From NCBI GenBank assembly GCA_024699235.1, contig JAILPY010000198.1, forward strand, positions 1-39,832: a stretch of DNA of 39,832 bases, written 5' to 3'. Below the pieces are notes generated by a model that saw only the letters and a program-made list of their open reading frames with translations, did not search any database and was not told the DNA's origin. Positions 32,844 to 39,804 of the stretch are shown here, one piece after another. Position numbers and translations under genes: made by a program. Within the stretch, counting starts at the first letter, position 1, and every line of letters starts with the position of its first letter. The DNA is from Treponema sp. (GTDB lineage: Bacteria > Spirochaetota > Spirochaetia > Treponematales > Treponemataceae).

Positions 32844-34142
32844 ATGATACAAAAACGTTCTTTACCGCAGATTTTCTGTACAGATGTGATATTAGCATTA
32901 GACATAATTCTTCTCATTACTGCGTTCTTTGGCTTTCAGGAGAGTTATGTCTTTAATGCAGAAGGAACCATGCCAGTGGCAGAAGGCTATTATGCATTTA
33001 GCCGTAAGATTTTTCTTTTAGATTTTTACGTATTTTTCTCATTATTTGCAATATTCCTTGCAGTCTTTCTGTTTAATAAACGCAGGCGGTACATAGTCCT
33101 TTCCCTTCTGGTCACTGTTGTTTCTGCAGATTTATGCCTTTACACCGGCAGTGACCTTTTTTCAATTAAGATTTATATATTTATTGCCTGGATTATAACC
33201 GTAAGTGTCAGGCTGGAATTAAAGTATTCTTCAGTAACGCTTATATGCGGCATTATATCTTTTGTCCTTATGCAGTTTCAGCCTTCAATACTTGGCATTG
33301 TAGATATGAGGGGAAACCCTGTCATAAAAAACGGCTATGATTTTTTTATGATAGTATCTGTACTGGTCATTACGGCTGCATTTTTCTGCATGTACAGGTT
33401 TATTGTCTATAAGTGGCAGGAAAGTGAATCTACAAAGCGGCATCTGAACATGGTTATGAGTCAAATGACCGTAATAAACCAGGAACTTCAGGATTACGCA
33501 AAGAATAAGGGGCAGAAAGCTGCAGAAGAGGAACGCCTTCGTATTACCCGTGACATGCATGACAGCTGCGGTTATGTTTTTGTAAACATAATAAGCCTTA
33601 TGCAGGCTTGTGTCAGCAGTCCTCCTGTAGACTGGAGCCGTACTACAGAAATATTTGAGATGGTAAGAAACCTTGCAAGTCAGGGGCTTCAGGAAACCAG
33701 GCAGACTTTGCGGGCTATACGTGACATTCAAAGTCCTGTTGAAAATAATCTGGATTCACTGTACCAGATAAAGAGTATTTTTCAGAAAGTAACAGGAATA
33801 GAAGTAATTCTTGATAAAGGAAATATAAAAAGTGATTATGGCCGGACAATAAATAAAATACTTATACGGGTCATGCAGGAAAGCCTTACGAATTCTGTAA
33901 AGCACGGGCACGCATCTCTTGTCTGCGTGTATTTTCGTGATGATGGAGACTTTCTGTATATGACTGTAAAGGATAATGGAATAGGCTCAAAACAGATTGT
34001 AAAGGGAATCGGTTTTGCAGGAATGGAAGAGCGTCTTAAACCTGTCGGAGGTGAAATTGAAGCTGGAATAAGTGCAGAAGGAGGATTTCAGCTTGATGTA
34101 AAAATACCTCTGGTTCAGATTCTTATGGAGGAACATGAATAA
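32844..34142 (+). CDS. Membrane sensor histidine kinase, NarX/DesK-like (HisKA_3)
   Basis: The 432-residue kinase has six or so hydrophobic helices within residues 12-192, with no large extracellular domain, so it may sense a membrane or intramembrane signal. A coiled-coil linker (205-232) leads to the HisKA_3 dimerisation helix with phospho-acceptor His239 in 'RLRITRDMHDSCGYVF'; the usual His after Gly is Tyr. The HATPase_c domain has the N box 'VMQESLTNSVKHGHAS' and G box 'DNGIGSKQIVKGIGFAGMEERL'. The gene overlaps its response regulator by 8 bp. The stimulus is unknown; the neighbouring minus-strand sugar ABC operon is a possible target by proximity only. Confidence 0.88.
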   Translation: MIQKRSLPQIFCTDVILALDIILLITAFFGFQESYVFNAEGTMPVAEGYYAFSRKIFLLDFYVFFSLFAIFLAVFLFNKRRRYIVLSLLVTVVSADLCLYTGSDLFSIKIYIFIAWIITVSVRLELKYSSVTLICGIISFVLMQFQPSILGIVDMRGNPVIKNGYDFFMIVSVLVITAAFFCMYRFIVYKWQESESTKRHLNMVMSQMTVINQELQDYAKNKGQKAAEEERLRITRDMHDSCGYVFVNIISLMQACVSSPPVDWSRTTEIFEMVRNLASQGLQETRQTLRAIRDIQSPVENNLDSLYQIKSIFQKVTGIEVILDKGNIKSDYGRTINKILIRVMQESLTNSVKHGHASLVCVYFRDDGDFLYMTVKDNGIGSKQIVKGIGFAGMEERLKPVGGEIEAGISAEGGFQLDVKIPLVQILMEEHE

Positions 34143-34800
34143 ATTGAATCTTTTGCTGGTTGATGACCAGCGTATGTTTGCAGAAAGCCTTAAGATATAT
34201 CTTACAAATTATGCCGAGGAAGTTGATATCATTGGCATTTGCTCTAACGGTAAGGAAGCCTGTGATTTTGTAGATAATGATGAACCTGACATTATCCTTA
34301 TGGATGTACATATGCCCGAAATGGACGGAGTAGAGGCTGTTGCCAAAATAAAGGCAAAGCATCCTTCTGTCAAGATTATAATGCTTTCAACTTATGATGA
34401 AGATGAATCCGTAAGGTCTGCCCTTATTAATGGAGCTTCTGGATATCTTTTAAAAGATATATCTCCTACGGAACTTATAGTTTCAATACGAGCCCTTAAT
34501 TCCGGTATGATACAGATATCTCCTAGCATTGCAAAAAATCTTATACAGAGCACTTATGTAGAAAAAAAGCATGTTGAATCTGATAAGGAAATGGACGATA
34601 AATTTCCATGGTTTGATACCCTTACAGAGCGAGAACGTGAAATATTTGCACTTTTGGCAACGGGTAAAGACAATCAGCAGATTTCAGAAGAACTTTGCAT
34701 TTCCCCTCAGACGGTACGAAACAGGGTAAGTACAATCTATTCAAAGCTTGAAGTAAAGGACCGTTTTGAAATAATTCAGCTGGCAAATAAGCTGCATTAA
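34135..34800 (+). CDS. NarL/LuxR-family response regulator
   Basis: Partner of the preceding kinase; 221 residues. The receiver domain has the acidic pair 'LLLVDDQRMF', phospho-acceptor Asp57 ('DIILMDVHMPEMDG'), Ser/Thr 'IIMLSTYDED' and Lys 'SGYLLKDISP'. The C-terminal LuxR-type helix-turn-helix is 'LTEREREIFALLATGKDNQQ' followed by 'ISEELCISPQTVRNRVSTIY'. The start ATG lies within the last codons of the kinase gene, with GGAGG just upstream, so the two are translationally coupled. Regulated genes are unknown. Confidence 0.93.
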   Translation: MNKLNLLLVDDQRMFAESLKIYLTNYAEEVDIIGICSNGKEACDFVDNDEPDIILMDVHMPEMDGVEAVAKIKAKHPSVKIIMLSTYDEDESVRSALINGASGYLLKDISPTELIVSIRALNSGMIQISPSIAKNLIQSTYVEKKHVESDKEMDDKFPWFDTLTEREREIFALLATGKDNQQISEELCISPQTVRNRVSTIYSKLEVKDRFEIIQLANKLH

Positions 34801-34838
34801 AAAAGGCTGCACTGTCGGAGGTTTGACAATGCAGCCCA
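34801..34838 (-). terminator. Terminator of the sugar ABC operon
   Basis: GGCTGCA-C-TGTC pairs with GACA-A-TGCAGCC (about 34806-34837): 11 pairs, one C/A mismatch, 8-nt loop. On the minus strand it is followed by TTTTTT. It lies about 20 bp after the last permease gene and abuts the stop codon of the convergent response regulator. Confidence 0.8.
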
Positions 34839-34856
34839 GAGGAGGAGGATTTGTTC

Positions 34857-35681
34857 TTATTTTATAGAACCTGTAATGCCCTCTACAAAGCGTTTTTGCT
34901 GTGTAAAGAACAGTATGATTGTTGGCAGGGTCATAATTGATACTGCAAGCATGAGCATGCCGTAATCTGTAACGTATCCTGCAGTAAGGTTTGTTACAAA
35001 CAGAGGCATGGTACGCATATTATTGCTCTGCATGACTATCAAAGGCCAAAGGTAGTTATTCCATCCATTCATAAAAGTTACAATAGCAGCAGCGGCAAAT
35101 GTCGGGGACATTATTGGCATGTAAACGCGGAAATATATTCCGACTTCGCTAAGTCCGTCAACACGGGCAGCCTGTATCGTTTCTAAAGGAAATGACTGCG
35201 AGTTCTGCCTGAAAAAGAAGATTAGGAATGCCGTTGAAATTGAAGGCATTACAAAACCCATCGTTGTGTTAAGCAAGTGAGCAGAACTGAACATCTTGAA
35301 CAGAGGAATCATCGTAGATGCAAAAGGAATCATCATTGACAGAAGAAGGATGTTCATAAGAAGGTCCTTCTTTTTATCTCTGTATATCTGGAATCCATAT
35401 CCTGCAAGTGAACAGACAAGGATGCTGAGGACTGTCTGTATTGCAGTAGTACGGAGAGAATTCCACAGTGAGCGCCACAGGCTTACAGTAGGAGTCGTAA
35501 GCAGGCTTTTTAAATTCTGGATTATGTATGTTCCTGGTACCATTCTGCCGGCAATTACGTCTGTACTCTTGTTTGTTGCAGAAACAATCATAAAGTAAAA
35601 CGGAAAGATTGAAAGCAGGCATACTATGATTATAAATAAATATTCATAAGCAGGAGCCCTGTTTAATGTTTTAGTTTTCAT
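34857..35681 (-). CDS. Carbohydrate ABC transporter permease, MalG type (CUT1)
   Basis: Inner-membrane permease of 274 residues with six predicted helices starting at about 13 ('YLFIIIVCLLSIFPFYFMIV') and the MalG-type EAA loop 'AARVDGLSEVGIYFRVYMP'. It is the last gene of a binding protein, MalF, MalG set, overlapping the malF-like gene by 11 bp. The typical C-terminal 'QKRFVEGITGSIK' of MalG proteins is present. No ATPase gene is adjacent; such systems often share an MsmX-type ATPase encoded elsewhere. The sugar is unknown. Confidence 0.93.
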   Translation of the reverse strand: MKTKTLNRAPAYEYLFIIIVCLLSIFPFYFMIVSATNKSTDVIAGRMVPGTYIIQNLKSLLTTPTVSLWRSLWNSLRTTAIQTVLSILVCSLAGYGFQIYRDKKKDLLMNILLLSMMIPFASTMIPLFKMFSSAHLLNTTMGFVMPSISTAFLIFFFRQNSQSFPLETIQAARVDGLSEVGIYFRVYMPIMSPTFAAAAIVTFMNGWNNYLWPLIVMQSNNMRTMPLFVTNLTAGYVTDYGMLMLAVSIMTLPTIILFFTQQKRFVEGITGSIK

Positions 35682-36558
35682 TTTTATCTCCTATCTTAAG
35701 CTGCAGGAATGAAAGGATTGCAACCATAATAAGAATTATGTATGAAATTGCAGCTGCATATCCAAACTGAGGATTGTTTAGGAACGAAAGGTTGTATATA
35801 TACTGGGAGATTGTTATGGTCTCGTTTCCAGGACCTCCTCCTGTAAGGTTTCTAACTTCATCAAAAAGCTGAAGAGTACCGTTAATAGACATGATTGATG
35901 TAAGCAATACGACTGGACGCAGGAGAGGAAGCGTCAGCTTCATGAACTGCTGTATGGTGGATGCGCCGTCAATTCTGGCAGCTTCGTAGATGCTTGAATC
36001 TATATTCTGGAGTCCTGCAAGGAAGAATACAGTGTTGTAACCCGTCCATCGCCATGTAATACAGATAATTATTATGATTTTTGCCCATAAAGGGTCAGTC
36101 AGCCAGTTTTTTGGCGTTTCAAGGATCCCCAAGGCAATGCACCAGTGGTTAATGATTCCGTCCATGCCAAAGATTGACTTGAATATAAGTGCCGAAGAAA
36201 CCAAGGCAGTAGCACATGGCAGAAATACCATTGTCCTAAATAAACCGCGGAATTTTAAGCGCGTGTCGTTTAGTATTGTTGCAAGTACTATTGCCATAAA
36301 AAGCATTATAGGTACTTGGAAAATAAGATAAATGAAAACATTGCGCACTGAATACAGGAACCGTTCGTCCTGAAGCAGTCGAATGTAGTTCCTAAGGCCT
36401 GTAAAATGCAGGTTATTTGCAATTCCAGACTGCAGAGAAAGAAAGAATGCCCGAATCATCGGGAAAAAATTAAGTACGAATATAAGAACCGCAGCAGGCA
36501 TTACAAAGCACCAGCCAGCCCTGCTATATTTCGATTCCAGTGATATTTTTTTTGCCAT
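35671..36558 (-). CDS. Carbohydrate ABC transporter permease, MalF type (CUT1)
   Basis: A 295-residue permease with N-terminal basic residues, a first helix at about 15-35 ('GWCFVMPAAVLIFVLNFFP'), and the EAA loop 'EAARIDGASTIQQFMKLTLP'. It pairs with the MalG-type permease to form the membrane channel of an importer. The start ATG 36558 has AAGGACTGTCTA upstream. A hairpin with a U-tract separates it from the binding-protein gene. Confidence 0.93.
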   Translation of the reverse strand: MAKKISLESKYSRAGWCFVMPAAVLIFVLNFFPMIRAFFLSLQSGIANNLHFTGLRNYIRLLQDERFLYSVRNVFIYLIFQVPIMLFMAIVLATILNDTRLKFRGLFRTMVFLPCATALVSSALIFKSIFGMDGIINHWCIALGILETPKNWLTDPLWAKIIIIICITWRWTGYNTVFFLAGLQNIDSSIYEAARIDGASTIQQFMKLTLPLLRPVVLLTSIMSINGTLQLFDEVRNLTGGGPGNETITISQYIYNLSFLNNPQFGYAAAISYIILIMVAILSFLQLKIGDKNEN

Positions 36559-36570
36559 TAGACAGTCCTT

Positions 36571-36604
36571 AAAAATGGCAGGTCTTTCCAGGGGAAAGCC
36601 TGCC
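36571..36604 (-). terminator. Intercistronic attenuating hairpin between binding protein and permeases
   Basis: GGCAGG-T-CTTTCC (36577-36589) pairs with GGAAAG-CCTGCC (36593-36604): 12 pairs, one bulge, 3-nt loop. On the minus strand it is followed by ATTTTT, and the malF Shine-Dalgarno comes right after. It should terminate part of the transcription and stabilise the upstream mRNA, giving more binding protein than permease. Confidence 0.72.
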
Positions 36605-36646
36605 TTGATTTATAGAAACAATGTAATATTACGAATTATTCCGTAA

Positions 36647-37954
36647 TTATTCACCCATTATGAATTTTACGTTCTTTTCAGCCTTTGCAAGAGCGTCTTC
36701 TACGCTAGAACCCTTAAGGATATCTGCAACAGCAACGCCTACTTCTGCACGTGCTTCGTAGTTATAAATTCCATACTTTACGCGTGGAATGTCATTTGAG
36801 TATGTAAGGAAGTCCTTGTAGATTGTCTGTCCGCCAAAGAATGGATTTCCCTTTTCGTATGCAGGAGAATCTGCTGCTGGAAGCCATGTTGCAATTGCTC
36901 CAGAAGAAGGAAGGATTGTTTCATAAAGTTCTTTGCTGCCTGCAAATGTCTTGTTAAGGAAGTCTGCTGCCAGATCCTGATTCTTTGAGCTTGCCATGAT
37001 CATCCATGATGAACCGCCCTGGCTGGAACTGTTCTTTGCACCAGAAACTGAAAGGCGAGGAGTGTTTGTAATAGCCCACTTACCAGCCTGGTCTTCCTGT
37101 GCAGAAATGATTCCAACCATCCAGCTTCCGTCAATAGAAGATGCTACCTGTCCGTTATTTACAGATGCAACGAATGCATTCCAGTCTGGAACAGCAAGGC
37201 ATGTTCCGTCTGCAACCATGTCAGCATAAACTTTAAGGCCTTCAATGAGGGCTTTGTTGTTAGCAATGTTTGCTTTTCCGTTTTCATCAAAGAACCATGT
37301 ACCGGCACTCTGAAGGGCAACCATTACGAAGTCTGGGTCGTTTCCTACGTAAGAAATCATGTACTTGCCAGTCTTTTCCTTTACGATTTTTCCAAGTTCA
37401 TGGAAGCGTTCCCATGTAATGTCCTTAAAGTCGCTTACAGAAAGACCTGCTTCCTGAATGATGTCTGTTCTGAGGAATGTTGCTGTAACGCCGTTGTCAA
37501 AAGGAACTGAGTAGTTCTTGCCGTTTACGTTACCGAAAGCTACCTTGAACTGGGCAAACTGAGAAAGGTCAACCTTTCCTTCCAAAGGCAAGAATGCGTT
37601 TGGATAGCTTGATACGTTCTTAAGGATTGCGTTGTCCTGGCAAAGGATAATGTCAGGAAGTGAAGATGTGTCATTTGCAGAAAGGGATGCAATAAGCTTC
37701 TGCTGCAAGTCTTCCCATGGAGTTTCTACAATGTCAATGGTTACATTTGGCTTTTCTCTGTTATATATTTTTGCAGCCTCTTTCATTGCATAAATGTTAA
37801 AGCCTGGGTCCCAGCACCATACTGTGAGCTTTGCCGGTGCATTTGGGTCTGCGGCAGGAGCGGCAGCTGTTTCTTTTTTGCCACAGCTCATAAAGCTTGC
37901 TGTAATTCCAGCAGCAAGAACTGCTGCCATTGCAAAACGTGAAAGTTTTTTCAT
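36647..37954 (-). CDS. Sugar ABC transporter substrate-binding lipoprotein (solute-binding family 1)
   Basis: A 435-residue lipoprotein with signal sequence and lipobox SFMSC, so acylated at Cys24, followed by a Lys/Ala/Pro linker. The mature domain is family 1 (MalE-like): 'LTVWCWDPGFNIYAMKEAAKIYNREKP', 'TPWEDLQQKLIASL', 'LPDIILCQDNAI', 'DGSWMVGIIS' and 'SSQGGSSWMIMASSKNQDLAADFL'. It delivers a carbohydrate to the MalF/MalG-type permeases downstream. The ATG has a near-perfect AGGAGG Shine-Dalgarno. Ligand identity is not readable. Confidence 0.92.
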   Translation of the reverse strand: MKKLSRFAMAAVLAAGITASFMSCGKKETAAAPAADPNAPAKLTVWCWDPGFNIYAMKEAAKIYNREKPNVTIDIVETPWEDLQQKLIASLSANDTSSLPDIILCQDNAILKNVSSYPNAFLPLEGKVDLSQFAQFKVAFGNVNGKNYSVPFDNGVTATFLRTDIIQEAGLSVSDFKDITWERFHELGKIVKEKTGKYMISYVGNDPDFVMVALQSAGTWFFDENGKANIANNKALIEGLKVYADMVADGTCLAVPDWNAFVASVNNGQVASSIDGSWMVGIISAQEDQAGKWAITNTPRLSVSGAKNSSSQGGSSWMIMASSKNQDLAADFLNKTFAGSKELYETILPSSGAIATWLPAADSPAYEKGNPFFGGQTIYKDFLTYSNDIPRVKYGIYNYEARAEVGVAVADILKGSSVEDALAKAEKNVKFIMGE

Positions 37955-38110
37955 AAATATTTCCTCCTGTAATAGGCATCTGATTATGCAGAACCTTTAC
38001 TTATCATGACTAAATTATAAATCAGTTTTTTCATAGCGAAAGAGATAAAAATACTAATAATGCAGGTACAAAAATACTTGATTTGCAAAGTTTCATTGTA
38101 AAATTATAAA

Positions 38111-38182
38111 AACGCACTGAAATTCTGTGCGTTTATTTACAGTTTAGATGATTTAAACGGGCAATTATATGCCCGATTTTTT
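38111..38182 (+). ncRNA. Candidate small RNA with intrinsic terminator
   Basis: A possible promoter (TTGATT 38078-38083, 15 bp, TAAAAT 38099-38104, or TTGCAA 38083-38088, 16 bp, TATAAA 38105-38110) precedes a hairpin AACGCAC/GTGCGTT (38111-38133). About 25 nt later comes a terminator: CGGGCA (38158-38163), loop ATTATA, TGCCCG (38170-38175) and TTTTTT (38177-38182). No gene lies upstream on this strand that this terminator could serve. There is no direct support beyond the signals. Confidence 0.35.
38158..38182 (+). terminator. Orphan intrinsic terminator
   Basis: A 6-bp GC-rich stem CGGGCA/TGCCCG with a 6-nt loop, followed by ATTTTTT on the plus strand. The only plus-strand transcription it could end comes from the candidate promoter near 38080. 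It also insulates the tyrS promoter from upstream readthrough. Confidence 0.7.
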
Positions 38183-38185
38183 ACA

Positions 38186-38317
38186 TTCACTGCGCAAACC
38201 GGTAAAATTCACTGCGCAAACCGGTAAAATTCACTGCGCAAAGCGATTAAATGCACTGCGCAAAGCGATTAAATTCACTGCATAAAACGATTAAATTCAC
38301 TGCATAAAACAGTTTTG
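38186..38317 (+). repeat. 22-bp tandem repeat, five clear copies and a decayed sixth
   Basis: Copies start at 38186, 38208, 38230, 38252, 38274 and 38296. The first two begin TTCACTGCGCAAACC and end GGTAAAA. The next two carry CTGCGCAAAGCGATTAAA. The fifth has CTGCATAAAACGATTAAA, and the sixth keeps only TTCACTGCATAAAAC. Units drift progressively left to right, as in a decaying tandem array. Each has a palindromic TGCGCA (or TGCATA) core. The period equals about two helical turns. Confidence 0.85.
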
Positions 38318-38337
38318 GACAGTGAGAAGTACCGGTC

Positions 38338-38366
38338 TTGACTAAGTTTTTTACTAATGCTAAAAT
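38338..38366 (+). promoter_or_regulatory. tyrS promoter
   Basis: TTGACT (38338-38343), exactly 17 bp, TAAAAT (38361-38366): a strong sigma70-type promoter. Predicted transcription start is 38372-38374, on or beside the ATG of the leader peptide frame. The leader to the tyrS start codon is then about 187 nt. Confidence 0.82.
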
Positions 38367-38372
38367 ATTTTT

Positions 38373-38477
38373 ATGATGAATACAGTCCGTTGGGCATTGA
38401 AAATCAATTCTACCACGCTGGCCTACCTTTATTATGGCTGCCATTGGTTCTCAAAGTGTCTGCGGAGTTCACGCTAA
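38373..38477 (+). CDS. Putative tyrS leader peptide (34 aa, Tyr-rich)
   Basis: A short open frame begins ATGATG 6 nt after the -10 box, with no Shine-Dalgarno, so it would be translated as a leaderless message. The peptide starts MMNTVRWALK, has Tyr-Leu-Tyr-Tyr at residues 18-21 (codons TAC CTT TAT TAT, 38424-38435), continues GCHWF and ends with TAA at 38475. Three tyrosines within four codons upstream of tyrosyl-tRNA synthetase fit a control peptide whose translation senses charged tRNA-Tyr. Too short to verify by family resemblance; the evidence is position, content and the RNA elements around its stop codon. Confidence 0.55.
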   Translation: MMNTVRWALKINSTTLAYLYYGCHWFSKCLRSSR

Positions 38478-38520
38478 GTTTTGGTGTGTTGTGTGTTTAC
38501 TAAGTAGGGATACCGTGAAC
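38467..38520 (+). promoter_or_regulatory. Predicted antiterminator of the tyrS attenuator
   Basis: GTTCACG (38467-38473) is the exact reverse complement of CGTGAAC (38514-38520), whose last four bases form the foot of the terminator stem. The two structures are mutually exclusive. The first strand lies just before the leader-peptide stop codon, so a ribosome ending there would cover it and favour termination. A ribosome stalled on the Tyr codons (about 32 nt upstream) would leave it free. Confidence 0.55.
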
Positions 38521-38546
38521 CTTCCGTAAGGAAGGTTCTTTTTTTT
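38517..38546 (+). terminator. Intrinsic terminator in the tyrS leader
   Basis: GAACCTTCC (38517-38525), loop GTAA, GGAAGGTTC (38530-38538): a perfect 9-bp stem, then eight Ts (38539-38546). The tyrS Shine-Dalgarno GGAGG (38547-38551) follows immediately, so this can only control tyrS itself; no plus-strand gene precedes it except the leader frame. Confidence 0.9.
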
Positions 38547-38559
38547 GGAGGAAATAAAA

Positions 38560-39804
38560 ATGAATGAGGCTATTGAGACCTTAAAGGCCCGTGGTTTTTT
38601 TGCACAGTGTACAGATGTTGAAGCTTTGTCTGCCCGCATGGATGCAGGTCCTATAACTTTTTACGTAGGCTGCGACCCAACAGGCCCAAGCCTTCACATA
38701 GGCCACATGGTACCGTTTTTTGCATTCCGCCATCTTATGAAATTCGGACATCGCGGCGTTGCCCTGATTGGCGGCGGCACAGGACGCATTGGGGATCCGA
38801 GCGGCAAGACGGAAATGAGAAAGATGCTTGACTATGAGCAGATTGATTCTAATGTTGAGCGGATTAAGGCTCAGCTTGACAAGTTCCTTGGCTTTGACGG
38901 CGCTCATGCCCTTGCTGCAAACAACAAGGACTGGCTTGAGCACTTGAATTACATTGACTTTTTGCGTGACATCGGTTCCTGCTTTAGCGTAAACAAGATG
39001 CTTACGTTTGAAGAATACCGCCTTCGCCTTGAAAGAGGCCTTTCTTTCATAGAATTTAACTATCAGCTGCTGCAGGCCTATGACTTTTATATGCTGCACC
39101 AGAAATATGACATGATGCTTCAGATTGGCGGTGCCGACCAGTGGGGCAATATTACTGCCGGCGTTGACCTTATACGCAGAAAGCTTGGCGGAACTACAGA
39201 ACTTAACAAGCAGCATGAAGTATACGGACTTACATTCCCTCTTATTATGAGGGCTGACGGTAAAAAGATGGGGAAGTCAGAAAAGGGTGCAATTTTCCTT
39301 GATCCTGAGCTTACTCCTGTCTACGATTTCTTCCAGTACTGGCGTAATGTTCCTGATGCTGATGTGCGCAAGTTTATGATGCTCTTTACATTCCTTGAAA
39401 TTCCAGAAATTGATGCCATCTGTGCAGGAGACATCAATGCTGCAAAGGAACGCCTTGCTTACGAAGTTACTGCTGTAATTCATGGCAAGGAAGAAGCTGA
39501 CCGCGCACTTGCTGGTGCAAAGGCTGCTTTCAGTGGAGAAGGCGACAAGTCTTCTATGCCTACTGTAGAACTTAGCAAGGCAGACTTTGATTCCGGCATG
39601 AATGTATGTGACTTGTATTTTAATACAAAGCTCTGCGCTACAAAGTCTGATGCTCGCCGTTTAGTGCAGCAGGGCGGTGCAACTGTAAACGGAAAGCAGA
39701 TTACTGATGTAAAGGCTGTAATTTCTGCTTCAGATGCAGATTCTGACGGTGAATTTGTGGTTAAGGCTGGTAAAAAGAAGTTTGCCCGCGTAGTTCTTAA
39801 GTAA
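38560..39804 (+). CDS. tyrS: Tyrosyl-tRNA synthetase
   Basis: Class I aminoacyl-tRNA synthetase charging tRNA-Tyr. The 414-residue protein (ATG 38560, 8 nt after GGAGG; an in-frame TTG at 38545 overlaps the terminator and Shine-Dalgarno and is rejected) has 'YVGCDPTGPSLHIGHM' with HIGH at 46-49, the tyrosine pocket 'YQLLQAYDFYMLHQKYDMML', 'QIGGADQWGNITAGVDLIRR', and the KMSKS motif as KMGKS (236-240). A C-terminal S4 RNA-binding domain follows ('CATKSDARRLVQQGGATVNG'). It is the bacterial TyrRS with S4 domain. Expression is probably controlled by the leader described above. Confidence 0.97.
   Translation: MNEAIETLKARGFFAQCTDVEALSARMDAGPITFYVGCDPTGPSLHIGHMVPFFAFRHLMKFGHRGVALIGGGTGRIGDPSGKTEMRKMLDYEQIDSNVERIKAQLDKFLGFDGAHALAANNKDWLEHLNYIDFLRDIGSCFSVNKMLTFEEYRLRLERGLSFIEFNYQLLQAYDFYMLHQKYDMMLQIGGADQWGNITAGVDLIRRKLGGTTELNKQHEVYGLTFPLIMRADGKKMGKSEKGAIFLDPELTPVYDFFQYWRNVPDADVRKFMMLFTFLEIPEIDAICAGDINAAKERLAYEVTAVIHGKEEADRALAGAKAAFSGEGDKSSMPTVELSKADFDSGMNVCDLYFNTKLCATKSDARRLVQQGGATVNGKQITDVKAVISASDADSDGEFVVKAGKKKFARVVLK

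Larger units (their letters stand above)
37955..38559. other. Long non-coding region between the sugar operon and tyrS
   Basis: About 600 bp without a conventional gene. From left to right it holds a possible minus-strand promoter for the sugar operon (TATAAT at 38019-38014, weak -35), a possible plus-strand small RNA (about 38111-38182), a 22-bp tandem repeat (38186-38317), and the tyrS promoter, leader peptide and attenuator (38338-38546). Each is listed separately where supported. Confidence 0.7.

Noticed and set aside
38186..38317. CRISPR array
   Set aside because: The 22-bp units are contiguous with no spacers, and no cas gene is present.
38247..38444. 65-codon minus-strand open frame across the repeat and tyrS leader
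   Set aside because: It reads through the tandem repeat and is antisense to the tyrS promoter, with no ribosome site or recognisable family.
38506..38517. T-box riboswitch upstream of tyrS (AGGGATACCGTG resembles part of the T-box sequence)
   Set aside because: The UGG of the tRNA-acceptor-binding bulge is missing, the leader is short, and I could not build a stem I with a specifier internal loop. A hairpin (TGGCC/GGCTGCCA) does place the Tyr codons in a loop, so this remains the main alternative to the leader-peptide model.
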